From the IMG/VR virus record IMGVR_UViG_3300001533_002715, positions 1 through 25,719 of that record: a stretch of DNA of 25,719 nt; one strand, written 5' to 3'. The position numbers and the translations under genes were made by a program. The notes below the pieces were generated by a model. It was not told where the DNA came from, searched no databases, and was given only the letters and a program-made list of their open reading frames with translations. Position 1 is the stretch's first letter, and each line of letters starts with the position of its first letter. The DNA is from a virus. Positions 5,472 through 13,986 of the stretch are shown in pieces.

Positions 5472-8231
5472 ATGGCTCATGATATTTTAAGTCCGGGCGT
5501 ATCAGTACAAGTTAAGGATACTACATCCTTTACAGCAGCAACACAAGGAACAGTTTCAGCAACTGCTGGTTTCGCAGAAAAAGGACCAGTTGGGGAACCA
5601 ACTTTAATACTTTCAAAAGAAGATTATGTAAATACTTTTGGTAGACCAATTTCAGATAACCCATTTATGGGTATGTTCGCTGATAAATTTTTGGAACAAT
5701 CTGTAGGATGGTTTACAAGAGTAGCAAAAGAAAAAGATTATGAAAAGGTATGTGGAACAGTAGATCCAAGTTTGGATTTTACCTCAGTAACCTCACCAGA
5801 ATTTTGGGTAAAATTGGAAGACTTTCCTATTCCTAATAACGGTATTTATAAAGTTCAAATGACTGGTGGTTCTGAATTTTCAGACCTACAGGCAATGATT
5901 GATGATATGAATACCGCCTTTGAAGCTGTAACCTTACCAGATGGAGAAACTCCATTGAGTAGTTATATTACAGCTATTGAAGATGAGGAAGACTCTGGAA
6001 AGATTTGTATAAAAAGCGATTTTTATATGAACGTGAAGATAACAGTATTGGAATCTGAGGATGCAACAAATAACGTAGTTGGCACTAGTGGAACAGGTCA
6101 CATAGGAATAGAAGATGGAGCAAGCTCTGAAGATGTAGGAGCTATCTCAAGAGCATTTTATAGACTTCCAGTTGAAGAAGAAAGCTCTACTAATGCAAGT
6201 ATTAGCTCTTCTAGTCAAATAACTCAAGAGGATCTAAATGAGATATCCGCTTTTAATCGTATCAATTTAAAAGTAGATGGAAGCTCAAGTGATCCCTATA
6301 AAGAATATGAAGATGTCAATATAAGACCATCTTCTGGATCAGCAGCAACCTTCCCAAAAGTTGGAGCAGATAACACTCCTTCGACAGATGCTGATTTATC
6401 AACTTCAGATTTTGAAATATCGCTAAGTGGTTTTTATGACCTACTGAGTGGTGATGCTGATGGAGATGTAAATTCAACTTTTACTATAACAACAACATTA
6501 GATGGAACTGGCACGGCTTTTACAGTAGACGACTTAGTCACAGATCTTAATGATCAACTAAATGGAGTTACCACTCCAGGCGGAACATTAGACCAATATA
6601 TTCAGTTTGAAAAATTTGAGACTGACAAAATTAGATTGGTTAATGGCACAGAAGGTCTAGCAAACTTTGGTAGTCAAGTAACTGTCGAAATAGCAAATGG
6701 CACTTCTGGTGATATAGTTGATCTAGGTTATACCGGCTCATCTGTTTCTGAGTTTGGCGAAGATGCAACTTGGACTCTAGAAGATGTAGCAAGTAGAATA
6801 GATAACCAAATTAGTGAAATTAAGGTAAGTGGATCAAATGGAGTACTAACATTAGAAAGTAACACAGTAGGTGGAACAAGTTTCATAGAAATAAACGAGG
6901 CGGCAACAACCGAAGATTCTGCTGTAAGCCTATTAAATTTTATGGATGGCGATTCAGCTACAGGCTCTATTGCAACTAACGAAGGAATTATAAACTTTGT
7001 AGCAAAAGATGCTGGTAGTTTCGGCAATAATCTAAAAGTAAGAACTTACACTACTACAAATCCTATCACTGGAAATGATAGATATAATCTAGAAGTTTTT
7101 GATGGTGATGAAAGTGTAGAAATTTTTAACAACATAAGTTGGACCAACGAATCATCAGATAACTTTATAAAGAAAATGCTAGAAGAATCTGACTATATAG
7201 CAGTTGATTTTGGAGTTACTGTACAATATCCAGAACAAGACACTGGAGATGTCCCAACAGCACCAGCACCTAACAGCAACAAAAATGGAAATCCAGAATA
7301 TTGGGAATTAAGCGGCGGAAATGATGGAGTTCCTGATGACGCAGATTCAATAGATTCACTAATAGTTAATGCACTAGATGAATATTTAGACACAGAACAA
7401 TTTATAATCGATGTAGTACTAGCTCCTGGTTTCGTAGGAACACCAGTAGTAAATAAGCTACAATTACTTGGTGAAGCAAGAAGAGACTGTGTGGTACTGG
7501 TAGATCCTCCTCCATTTTTAGATTGGAAACAAATTATAGATTGGCATAATGGCTCATATGATATGGGATCTGAAACTTCCGTATCCTTAAGCTCAGCCTA
7601 CACAATAGCAACATGGGGATGGCAGAGAGATTTCGATCCTTATAATGAAAATTATATCGATCTTCCACCATCCATATATGAAGCAGTGGCAATAGCTAGA
7701 ACACAAAGTAACTATGAGCTATGGGAAGCGCCAGCTGGTCAAGCAAGAGGAGTAGTAAACTCAATTAGTTCTTATACTAAACCAAATCAGGCACAAAGAG
7801 AATATTTATATAACGATGTAGATCCAGCATGTATAAATCCTATAGTTCAGTTTCCAAATAAGGGCACTTTGATCTATGGCCAAAAAACTTGCTTAAGACA
7901 AACTAAAGCCATGAATAGAATAAACGTAGTAAGATTAGTTAATCACATAAAAAGAAACGTAGAGAATATTGGAGATAAATATATTTTCGAGCTAACTAAC
8001 GCAAGCACATGGGCCGAGGTAGATAGGGAGCTAAGAAACTTTCTTGGTAATATACAAGAAAGAGGTGGACTAACAACATATGGAGTAGCATTTGATGCCT
8101 CTACTAATACCCCAGAAAGAAGAGATCAAGGTATTATGTATGGTAAAATCTTCATACAGCCAGTAAGGGTAGCAGAAAGAATTTTCATAGATTTGACAAT
8201 ACAAAGAACTGGAGCTGAAGCTGCTGTATAA
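5472..8231 (+). CDS. 18: Contractile tail sheath protein, gp18-like, with a large insertion
   Basis: A 919-residue contractile sheath subunit. The N-terminus SPGVSVQVKDTTSF and AGFAEKGPVGEPTLIL (residues 7-45) are typical sheath sequences. The conserved core resumes near residue 660 (LLGEARRDCVVLVDPPPF). The C-terminal domain holds FPNKGTLIYGQKTCLRQT (from about 789), NVVRLVNHIKRNVE and the final IFIQPVRVAERIFIDLT. T4 gp18 has 659 residues, so about 250 extra residues lie in the middle, in Ser/Thr/Asp/Gly-rich, repeat-like segments (near 130-530) that probably form surface domains. Strong AAGGAGG 7 bases before the ATG. A perfect 11-bp hairpin surrounds the stop codon. Confidence 0.93.
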   Translation: MAHDILSPGVSVQVKDTTSFTAATQGTVSATAGFAEKGPVGEPTLILSKEDYVNTFGRPISDNPFMGMFADKFLEQSVGWFTRVAKEKDYEKVCGTVDPSLDFTSVTSPEFWVKLEDFPIPNNGIYKVQMTGGSEFSDLQAMIDDMNTAFEAVTLPDGETPLSSYITAIEDEEDSGKICIKSDFYMNVKITVLESEDATNNVVGTSGTGHIGIEDGASSEDVGAISRAFYRLPVEEESSTNASISSSSQITQEDLNEISAFNRINLKVDGSSSDPYKEYEDVNIRPSSGSAATFPKVGADNTPSTDADLSTSDFEISLSGFYDLLSGDADGDVNSTFTITTTLDGTGTAFTVDDLVTDLNDQLNGVTTPGGTLDQYIQFEKFETDKIRLVNGTEGLANFGSQVTVEIANGTSGDIVDLGYTGSSVSEFGEDATWTLEDVASRIDNQISEIKVSGSNGVLTLESNTVGGTSFIEINEAATTEDSAVSLLNFMDGDSATGSIATNEGIINFVAKDAGSFGNNLKVRTYTTTNPITGNDRYNLEVFDGDESVEIFNNISWTNESSDNFIKKMLEESDYIAVDFGVTVQYPEQDTGDVPTAPAPNSNKNGNPEYWELSGGNDGVPDDADSIDSLIVNALDEYLDTEQFIIDVVLAPGFVGTPVVNKLQLLGEARRDCVVLVDPPPFLDWKQIIDWHNGSYDMGSETSVSLSSAYTIATWGWQRDFDPYNENYIDLPPSIYEAVAIARTQSNYELWEAPAGQARGVVNSISSYTKPNQAQREYLYNDVDPACINPIVQFPNKGTLIYGQKTCLRQTKAMNRINVVRLVNHIKRNVENIGDKYIFELTNASTWAEVDRELRNFLGNIQERGGLTTYGVAFDASTNTPERRDQGIMYGKIFIQPVRVAERIFIDLTIQRTGAEAAV

Positions 8232-8241
8232 GCAGCTTCAG
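8215..8241 (+). terminator. Stem-loop at the sheath stop codon, possible terminator or stabiliser
   Basis: CTGAAGCTGCT (8215-8225) and AGCAGCTTCAG (8231-8241) are perfect complements around a 5-base loop holding part of the stop codon. A competing 6-bp stem (8237-8242/8248-8253) overlaps it and is followed by ATTTTAA. The U-tract is weak, so partial termination or mRNA protection between sheath and tube genes is as likely as a full terminator. Confidence 0.5.
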
Positions 8242-8277
8242 TCTAAAACTGAAATTTTAATGGAAATTTTAGAAAGA

Positions 8278-8285
8278 TATAAAAA
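8278..8285 (+). promoter_or_regulatory. Possible T4-type late promoter for the tube gene
   Basis: TATAAAAA matches the T4 late consensus TATAAATA at seven of eight positions. It lies 31 bases before the tube ATG and just after the sheath hairpin. In such an AT-rich genome a chance match is quite possible. Confidence 0.25.
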
Positions 8286-8308
8286 AATGACTTTTATGGA
8301 GGAAACTA

Positions 8309-8938
8309 ATGGCTATTAGTTTAAGTAACGCAATATCCGGCAAAAGAGAGCCGAAAAGAGGTAATAGATGGATTCTTAAGTTTGAAACTGTGCCAATGTT
8401 AAGTGAGTCATCAGATATAGAAAAATTCTCAAATGGTGCAGCAGGAGCAGCTGAATCTTTAGCAATAGACTTACATTCTGCAAGTAGGCCAAATCTATCT
8501 GTTAATGCTAGTGAAGATGTGTCAAGGTTAAACGAGAAATGGAAGTTTGCACATAACCCAACATGGGAAAATATAACAGTTGAATGGTATGATTTTGACT
8601 CTGGTAAGTCTTCAGCAACACAAATCATGTGGAGATGGATGCAAACAATTTATGACGTACTTAATGGTACAATGGGCTATGCAGCTAGCTATAAAACGGA
8701 TGCATCTCTAATATTGTTAGGACCTGGCCAATCGGCTGGATCTAATCTTACTACTGATATACAAATTATTGAAGCATGGGATTTATTCGGCTGTTTTCCA
8801 AATAATATATCAACAAACGAACTAAGTTATGAATCCGCGGACCCATTAATGGTATCTGCTGAGTTCTATTTTGATTATGCTAACTTGCATACAGATGATG
8901 ATTATGGCACCGACGGGGGAAAATGGAGTACAGATTAA
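8309..8938 (+). CDS. 19: Tail tube protein, gp19-like
   Basis: A 209-residue protein that directly follows the sheath gene, as in T4. Sequence typical of tube subunits: KRGNRWILKFETVP near the N-terminus, the strand ITVEWYDFDSGKSSATQIMW (about 90-110), the helix RWMQTIYDVLNGTMGYA, IQIIEAWDLFGCFPNNIS and the closing MVSAEFYFDYANL. Tube proteins stack as hexameric rings and share a fold with baseplate and type VI Hcp proteins. T4 gp19 has 163 residues, so this one carries modest insertions, including an Ala/Gly-rich stretch near 45. GGAGG lies 7 bases before the ATG. Confidence 0.88.
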   Translation: MAISLSNAISGKREPKRGNRWILKFETVPMLSESSDIEKFSNGAAGAAESLAIDLHSASRPNLSVNASEDVSRLNEKWKFAHNPTWENITVEWYDFDSGKSSATQIMWRWMQTIYDVLNGTMGYAASYKTDASLILLGPGQSAGSNLTTDIQIIEAWDLFGCFPNNISTNELSYESADPLMVSAEFYFDYANLHTDDDYGTDGGKWSTD

Positions 8939-8987
8939 TAATCGCATACTTTAATTAAAGTGATAATAAAATTACAAAGGGGCAAAA

Positions 8988-9890
8988 ATGAGTGAAAATA
9001 AAAAAGATTCAATAGAAATACCTGAACCTATTAATAGGCCAAAAGAGGAGGAAAAGGTAAAAGCTGACCATCCTAATCCTCCTCAGGGTAATAAAATTGG
9101 AAAACCGGTCAGAGATAATAAAACTTCAAAATCTAGGTTTGAACCCGACCCAATTCCTGTTGAAATACCATCAAAAGGGTACCCTTATAAAGGAGTATCG
9201 AACGATAAAGATCTAGTTAGAGGTATAGTCTACCTCAAACCAATGACTTACAAAGAAGAAAAGATTTTAACTACTGATAGATTAGTAAGAGAAGGCATAG
9301 CACTAGATATGATCCTAGAAAGCTGCATAAAGTCAGATATAAATCCTTATGATCTATTGTCTACTGACAGAATGTATCTTTTATTCTATCTAAGAGGTAT
9401 GTCTTATGGGCTTAAATATGACTTTGATGTAAAGTGCTATCATTGTGGTACTAATTTTGTACAATCAGTCGAAATTGATAAATTGCCTATAAATGAATTT
9501 GAATCAGAGGAAGAGGCAGAAGAGCCATTTAGCATAAAACTGCCAATATCACAAGCTGAATTGAAAGTACACTTTATGAGAGGAAATGAAGAGAGAAAAG
9601 CAACTGAAGACGCAACGGCAAAATCTTATGATGAACCTGACGATGTAGGAGCTACTCTCTTAAATACCGTAGAACAAGTAAAACTTAAAGATGGAGAAGT
9701 TTTATCCCCATCAGACAAAATAGACTTTCTTAATAACCTAGTAGGAGCTGATATAGATCATTTTCGAACAGTTGTAAATGAACTATCACCTGGGATCAAA
9801 CAATTAGAGCATATCTATTGTCCAAGATGCCGTGGAGAATTGGAGTTTAATGTCCCTCTGGGACGCAACTTTTTTCGTAGATCAAGATAG
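8988..9890 (+). CDS. Baseplate hub/assembly protein of the T4 gp26/gp51 family
   Basis: A 300-residue protein. The first 50 residues are charged and probably disordered. Then VEIPSKGYPYKG (about 58-69) and YLKPMTYKEEKIL (82-94) give the 'lPSkG.fY.....i.vrpmt..eE..l' signature of phage T4-type baseplate proteins. CYHCG (C150, C153) and CPRCR (C278, C281) form two CxxC pairs likely to bind zinc. A helical segment (DRMYLLFYLRGMSYGLKY) lies between signature and first CxxC. Family members act in assembly of the baseplate hub. AAAGGGG precedes the ATG. The 3' end overlaps a second frame with a T-rich stretch discussed in the findings. Confidence 0.72.
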   Translation: MSENKKDSIEIPEPINRPKEEEKVKADHPNPPQGNKIGKPVRDNKTSKSRFEPDPIPVEIPSKGYPYKGVSNDKDLVRGIVYLKPMTYKEEKILTTDRLVREGIALDMILESCIKSDINPYDLLSTDRMYLLFYLRGMSYGLKYDFDVKCYHCGTNFVQSVEIDKLPINEFESEEEAEEPFSIKLPISQAELKVHFMRGNEERKATEDATAKSYDEPDDVGATLLNTVEQVKLKDGEVLSPSDKIDFLNNLVGADIDHFRTVVNELSPGIKQLEHIYCPRCRGELEFNVPLGRNFFRRSR

Positions 9891-9915
9891 TGATAGAAAC
9901 CAGCGCCGGCTCAAA

Positions 9916-10149
9916 ATGATGGTAGAAGAGCAATATAGAATTGCTTATGTATCTCAAGGAGCACTTGCTTATCATGAAGTAGGTACTTTGACTACTGAAG
10001 AAAGAGAAATGATAATAGACTCAATAAAGAAAATAAAGGAAGAAGAAAGAAGATCGGCTGAGAAAGCTACTGGCAAATCTGGCCAACAATATTCTACAGA
10101 TAATAAGCCGTTTAGTAGCAAATCAGCTCTTAATTCTATAAAAAAATAG
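9916..10149 (+). CDS. Small hypothetical protein following the baseplate gene
   Basis: The conserved-looking part begins near MMVEEQYRIAYVSQG and continues ALAYHEVGTLTTEEREMIID, then a charged tail (EEERRSAEKATGK). The frame stays open upstream to 9832 inside the baseplate gene (+1 relative to it), so the start is uncertain. ATG at 9916 or 9919 has no good Shine-Dalgarno; the upstream ATG at 9832 would add 28 residues that look like out-of-frame sequence. Small proteins of this type accompany gp26/gp51-family genes in T4-like tail modules, and an assembly role is possible. It could also be translated by frameshifting from the preceding gene. Confidence 0.6.
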   Translation: MMVEEQYRIAYVSQGALAYHEVGTLTTEEREMIIDSIKKIKEEERRSAEKATGKSGQQYSTDNKPFSSKSALNSIKK

Positions 10150-10163
10150 CATAAATATATTTA

Positions 10164-11192
10164 ATGAAAATATTAATATATTCCGATTTGCACCTACATA
10201 ATCATCATAAACTTATAGTGAATTCCGAAACTGCATTGGGCGTACTGTCTTATATAAAGGAGTACGCCCAGTCTAATGATATAAAGAAGATAATAAGTGC
10301 AGGTGATTTTTTTCACACAAAAGCTAAAACATACGCTCCACATGTAATTCAGGGTTGGCTTAAAGTTAAGGAAATAAAAAAGGCTAATATTGATCAATAC
10401 ATGCTGATTGGCAATCATGATATGGCCAACCCGAATACTACAATGAACTCTATTCTATTTGTATATAGCGACTATGTTAAAGTAATTCCAGATTATTATT
10501 TCTTTGATACAGAAAACACAAGGTACCACTTACTAAGCTACACGGACACTAAATTTGATAATTTTCAATTAGATGATGACAAATATAACGTTCTGATAGC
10601 TCATTTAGATATAATAGGATTTCAAATGAGTAACGGTTTTCAGTCTATATCTGGATTTAAAATGGAAGATTTCAAAGATTTTGATTTAGTCTTATCTGGC
10701 CATTATCACAAACATCAACAAAAAAATAATATAGTGTATATAGGTAGCCCTTATCAAACTTCTTTTTCAGAAAGGGGACAGAAAAAAGGCTTTATCATAT
10801 TAGACGATGAAACACTAGATTGGGAATTTGTAGAAACACCAGAAGCACCAAAATATGAAATTATAGATATTAGCTCTTTGGACGATTTATCAAATAAAAA
10901 TGTAAATAATAAATTTTTAAAAATAAGATTAAAGAACAATAAAATAAATAAGACAAAACTTAAAGATCGTTTGGTTGAACTTGGTGCTATTAGTACTAAT
11001 ATAGTGATGCCAGAAGACACTAAAGAAATAGAGAAATATTATGAAGATGAGCTAAGCGCGGATCCCGTCGAGTTAGCAACTTCATATATTAATAGTTTAT
11101 CTAGTTTACAAAGATTAGATAAAAGAAAGCTAGTCAAATATTTTAACAAAATTCAAGAAGTAGCGGATAATATAACAGAATATGAACTTTAA
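10164..11192 (+). CDS. 47: gp47-like recombination nuclease subunit (SbcD/Mre11)
   Basis: A 342-residue calcineurin-type phosphoesterase with all metal-binding motifs: SDLHLH (7-12), GDFFH (47-51), GNHD (83-86), AHLD (146-149) and SGHYHKH (178-184). This is the Mre11/SbcD arrangement, and T4 gp47 (339 residues) is the same size. With gp46 it forms the nuclease-ATPase that resects DNA ends for recombination-dependent replication. The stop overlaps the gp46 start by 11 bases, ensuring coupled translation. No clear Shine-Dalgarno precedes the ATG. It follows the tail genes directly, marking the switch from virion to DNA-metabolism genes. Confidence 0.93.
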   Translation: MKILIYSDLHLHNHHKLIVNSETALGVLSYIKEYAQSNDIKKIISAGDFFHTKAKTYAPHVIQGWLKVKEIKKANIDQYMLIGNHDMANPNTTMNSILFVYSDYVKVIPDYYFFDTENTRYHLLSYTDTKFDNFQLDDDKYNVLIAHLDIIGFQMSNGFQSISGFKMEDFKDFDLVLSGHYHKHQQKNNIVYIGSPYQTSFSERGQKKGFIILDDETLDWEFVETPEAPKYEIIDISSLDDLSNKNVNNKFLKIRLKNNKINKTKLKDRLVELGAISTNIVMPEDTKEIEKYYEDELSADPVELATSYINSLSSLQRLDKRKLVKYFNKIQEVADNITEYEL

Positions 11193-13017
11193 CAACGTAA
11201 AATTTAGAAACTTTATGAGCTATGGTGATGAACTACAAGTTCTAGATTTGTCTAATAGAGGTATAAAACTTGTAGTTGGCGAAAACGAGAAAGATGGTGG
11301 CAGCAATGGCTCTGGTAAGAGCACTGCTGTAGTAGATGCTATATGTTATGGTCTATTTGGAAAAACCACAAAGCGGTCAAAAGCTGACGACGTGGTGAAT
11401 TATTCTTCTGGTAAAAATTGTTATGTCGAAGTTAATTTTAAAATTGGAAAAAAAGAATACTCAGTAAGACGCTATAGGAAAGATGAAAATTTTAACAACT
11501 CATTGTTTTTTGAGTTGAATGGCGAAGATTTTTCTGGCGAAAGTAAAACAAGTACTCAAGAAAAAATAGAAAGTGTTATAGAAATAAGTTACAAATCTTT
11601 TGTTTCAGGAATAGTCTTAAGTCAAGAAAAAGTTGCAAACTTTGCTGATTCTGATCCTTTAGAGAGAAGAAAAATAATAGAAAATTTACTCATGTATGAT
11701 TTTATTACTAAATATCATAGAGCAACAAAAGAGATACTAAGAGTTATATCACCAGAGATTAATAATATTAACTCTAAAATAAAGGATAAAAAAGAAACAG
11801 TAAAAACTTTAAAGGATAATCTGTTAAATTATATAGATAAAAAAGAAAGAGAAGAAGAAAACAGAGAAAATAAGATTGTTGAACTAAAAAAGGAAAAAGA
11901 AAAGTTAGAAAAACTTGATTTAGACAGAGAACTCTCTTTAAGAAAAAGGATTAAAGAATTAACTCCAGAAGTAGAAAATTTAAGAAAAAGTATAAACGAA
12001 ATAGAAGTAAATATAAACGAGTATAACAAAGAAATAAATAGATCTAATAAAAAACTAAACGACAAAATTTCCGAAATTGATAAGGCAAAAGAAAATCCAG
12101 ATATATGTCCAGTCTGTTCTAATTTGATTGATGAGGAAAATTTTAAAAAATATATTAATACTAAAGAAAAAGAAAGAGATGAGTTAAGTAAGATTATTGA
12201 AGCAGATAAGGAAAAGAATAAAGAACTAGAATCAGAATTAGAAAGGCTTGATGAAACTTTTAATGAGAAAAAACAAGAGCTTAAAGATACAAAGAAAGGA
12301 TGTAGCTCTGAACTTAGTGATGAAGATATAGAGCATTCTTCAGATAGAATAACAGAAATAAACTCAGAAGTAAAGTATTTAGAAAATAATAATATAGATT
12401 TAGAGAGTGATGAATGGGTAATCAGTATGTCTGGATCTATAGACGAGCACAAAAATAAATTAAAAAAATTAAAGAAAAAAATAAACAAATTAGAAGAAGA
12501 AAAGGAATATTATGAATGGTGGAAAACAGCTCTTGGCAATGATTCTAGTTCAATAAAATCATTTGCTATTAATCAAATATTGACATCATTTAATAAGTAC
12601 ATAAATTATTATTTAGGGTTTTTTGGATATGATATTAGTTATTATTTAAATGATCAATTAGAAGAAACTATAATGAAGGATGAATATGAAACAAATTTTA
12701 ATTCATTTTCTGGTGGTGAAAAAAGAGTACTAGAAATAAGTTTAGTGTTTGCTTTATATGAGATAATAAGATTAAAATTGCCAGATAGTGTAAATATATT
12801 AGTGCTAGATGAGCTTTTATCTACTAGCCTAGATGAAGTAAGAATAAATGGAACCATTGAAATATTAAACGAGTTGGAAGAGAGAAGCCTTTCAATATTT
12901 ATCATAGATCATAAATCGGCATTAAAAGACAGTTTAGAGTGTAAAACTATAACTGTATATAAGGACAAGGATGGATTATCGCGACTGGAAACAGAGCAAA
13001 AATACAAAGATAACTAA
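11182..13017 (+). CDS. 46: gp46-like recombination ATPase (SbcC/Rad50)
   Basis: A 611-residue SMC-type ATPase. Walker A GSNGSGKS is at residues 40-47. Two long Lys/Glu coiled-coil arms flank a zinc hook C309-P-V-C312. The ABC signature FSGGEKR starts at 509 and Walker B ILVLDE at 539-544. T4 gp46 has 560 residues. The hook lets two molecules tether DNA ends while gp47 cuts. Partners in the same transcript are gp47 upstream (overlapping) and UvsX downstream, the T4 recombination set. Confidence 0.94.
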   Translation: MNFNNVKFRNFMSYGDELQVLDLSNRGIKLVVGENEKDGGSNGSGKSTAVVDAICYGLFGKTTKRSKADDVVNYSSGKNCYVEVNFKIGKKEYSVRRYRKDENFNNSLFFELNGEDFSGESKTSTQEKIESVIEISYKSFVSGIVLSQEKVANFADSDPLERRKIIENLLMYDFITKYHRATKEILRVISPEINNINSKIKDKKETVKTLKDNLLNYIDKKEREEENRENKIVELKKEKEKLEKLDLDRELSLRKRIKELTPEVENLRKSINEIEVNINEYNKEINRSNKKLNDKISEIDKAKENPDICPVCSNLIDEENFKKYINTKEKERDELSKIIEADKEKNKELESELERLDETFNEKKQELKDTKKGCSSELSDEDIEHSSDRITEINSEVKYLENNNIDLESDEWVISMSGSIDEHKNKLKKLKKKINKLEEEKEYYEWWKTALGNDSSSIKSFAINQILTSFNKYINYYLGFFGYDISYYLNDQLEETIMKDEYETNFNSFSGGEKRVLEISLVFALYEIIRLKLPDSVNILVLDELLSTSLDEVRINGTIEILNELEERSLSIFIIDHKSALKDSLECKTITVYKDKDGLSRLETEQKYKDN

Positions 13018-13489
13018 AATGGACCAAAAGAAATTAAATTCAACATTTGTTGCTACTAGAAATAAGATAGATGTAGTAAAAGATTTATTGAGTGATTCTT
13101 GGATTAAAGAAAGTGGATCTAGCTTTTACAAAACTAGAAATAAATATATTATAAAATTGTCTGGTAATCATCATCCAATATGGCAAGTTTCTGTCTCTTC
13201 CAAAGCTAAGATTCTTGATGAAAATGATTGGAAGCTAAGAAAAGATTTTAAATCTATAAAAAATCTTGGAAAGAAGTTAGATAAAAGATTATATTTAAAT
13301 GAAGATAATAGAAAAGAAATTATCCAGTTAATAAATGCACTTATTGTAAATGGATTTAGTCTAGTATATAATGAGAACTATATAATTTTTATCAATGGTG
13401 ATACAATGAATATATTTAAAATAGCAGCAACAATGAATTTACACGCTAAAGAAGATGGCTGGTATGTTGGTCAGAAAAAAATATTTTGA
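12971..13489 (+). CDS. Hypothetical protein overlapping gp46
   Basis: A 172-residue basic protein of unknown function. The ATG at 12971 is inside gp46 (47-base overlap) and has AAGGA at 12960-12964. A second in-frame ATG at 13019, after the gp46 stop, would give 156 residues but lacks a ribosome binding site; the segment common to both starts KKLNSTFVATRNKIDVVKD. The pattern is mixed alpha/beta (YIIKLSGNHHPIWQVSVSS, YIIFINGDTMNIFKIAATM), and the end is DGWYVGQKKIF. No catalytic motif was recognised. Confidence 0.65.
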   Translation: MDYRDWKQSKNTKITKMDQKKLNSTFVATRNKIDVVKDLLSDSWIKESGSSFYKTRNKYIIKLSGNHHPIWQVSVSSKAKILDENDWKLRKDFKSIKNLGKKLDKRLYLNEDNRKEIIQLINALIVNGFSLVYNENYIIFINGDTMNIFKIAATMNLHAKEDGWYVGQKKIF

Positions 13490-13497
13490 GGTTATAA

Positions 13498-13986
13498 ATG
13501 AACTTAAAACTAGGAACGGTTATAGCGATAACAAAAGAATTAGCAGAAAAGCTAACTGGTGATCCATATAATAATAGATTTCTAATATCGGTTGTCACAG
13601 ATAATTCTGTCGTAATGAGATCCGCTAAAGACAATAAATCATATAATGTTAGAAATGAGAAATTATTAGAAAATTTTAAATGGACTGAAAGCAGATTTGA
13701 TGTTAGATATAATGGTGCTGCAAATGACGTTAGATTAAAACAAGAGGAAGAGGGTGACTCGGATAATAGTGAAGATAAAGATGATGGCGACGGCGAAAGT
13801 GAAGAGGATAGTGGCGAAAGTGAAGAAGATAGTGGTAATAATGAAGAGGATAGTGGCGAAAGTGAAGAGGATGCCATAACAGTAGAAGCATCTGGGAAAA
13901 TAAGAATAGTAAGAATTTCAGCAGGATCTTCTTTTGAAGAAAAGGAAGATGACCCATATAGTGATGGAGATGACGTATATGGGTAA
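13498..13986 (+). CDS. Hypothetical protein with acidic tandem repeats
   Basis: A 162-residue protein. Residues 1-80 look folded (LGTVIAITKELAEKLTGDPY, FLISVVTDNSVVMRS). Residues about 80-125 are almost all Glu, Asp, Ser and Gly, in a 7-residue repeat SGESEED (four copies with one variant SGNNEED). A short basic strand (GKIRIVRIS) and an acidic end follow. Acidic tails of this kind in phage DNA-metabolism genes can mimic DNA or tether ssDNA-binding partners, but no family was recognised. GAGG lies upstream of the ATG. It sits between gp46 and uvsX and overlaps the next gene by 8 bases. Confidence 0.65.
   Translation: MNLKLGTVIAITKELAEKLTGDPYNNRFLISVVTDNSVVMRSAKDNKSYNVRNEKLLENFKWTESRFDVRYNGAANDVRLKQEEEGDSDNSEDKDDGDGESEEDSGESEEDSGNNEEDSGESEEDAITVEASGKIRIVRISAGSSFEEKEDDPYSDGDDVYG
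13792..13872 (+). repeat. In-frame 21-bp tandem repeat, about four units
   Basis: Unit AGTGGCGAAAGTGAAGAGGA+T encodes SGESEED. Units lie at 13792-13809 (first three bases missing), 13810-13830, 13831-13851 (diverged) and 13852-13872. The length is a multiple of three, so unit gain or loss would keep the frame. Confidence 0.85.

Noticed and set aside
8946-8961. Short AT palindrome ACTTTAATTAAAGT before the gp26/gp51-like gene
   Set aside because: Only AT pairs and no loop; common by chance at this base composition.
10150-10157. CATAAATA resembling a T4 late promoter before gene 47
   Set aside because: Only 6 bases before the ATG, leaving no room for a leader, and gene 47 is not a late gene in T4.
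11829-12488. Long minus-strand frame opposite gp46
   Set aside because: Antisense shadow of the gp46 coiled coil: its Ser/Leu/Phe-only composition is the reverse of Lys/Glu codons.
13792-13872. CRISPR-like repeat
   Set aside because: Contiguous in-frame coding repeat without spacers.
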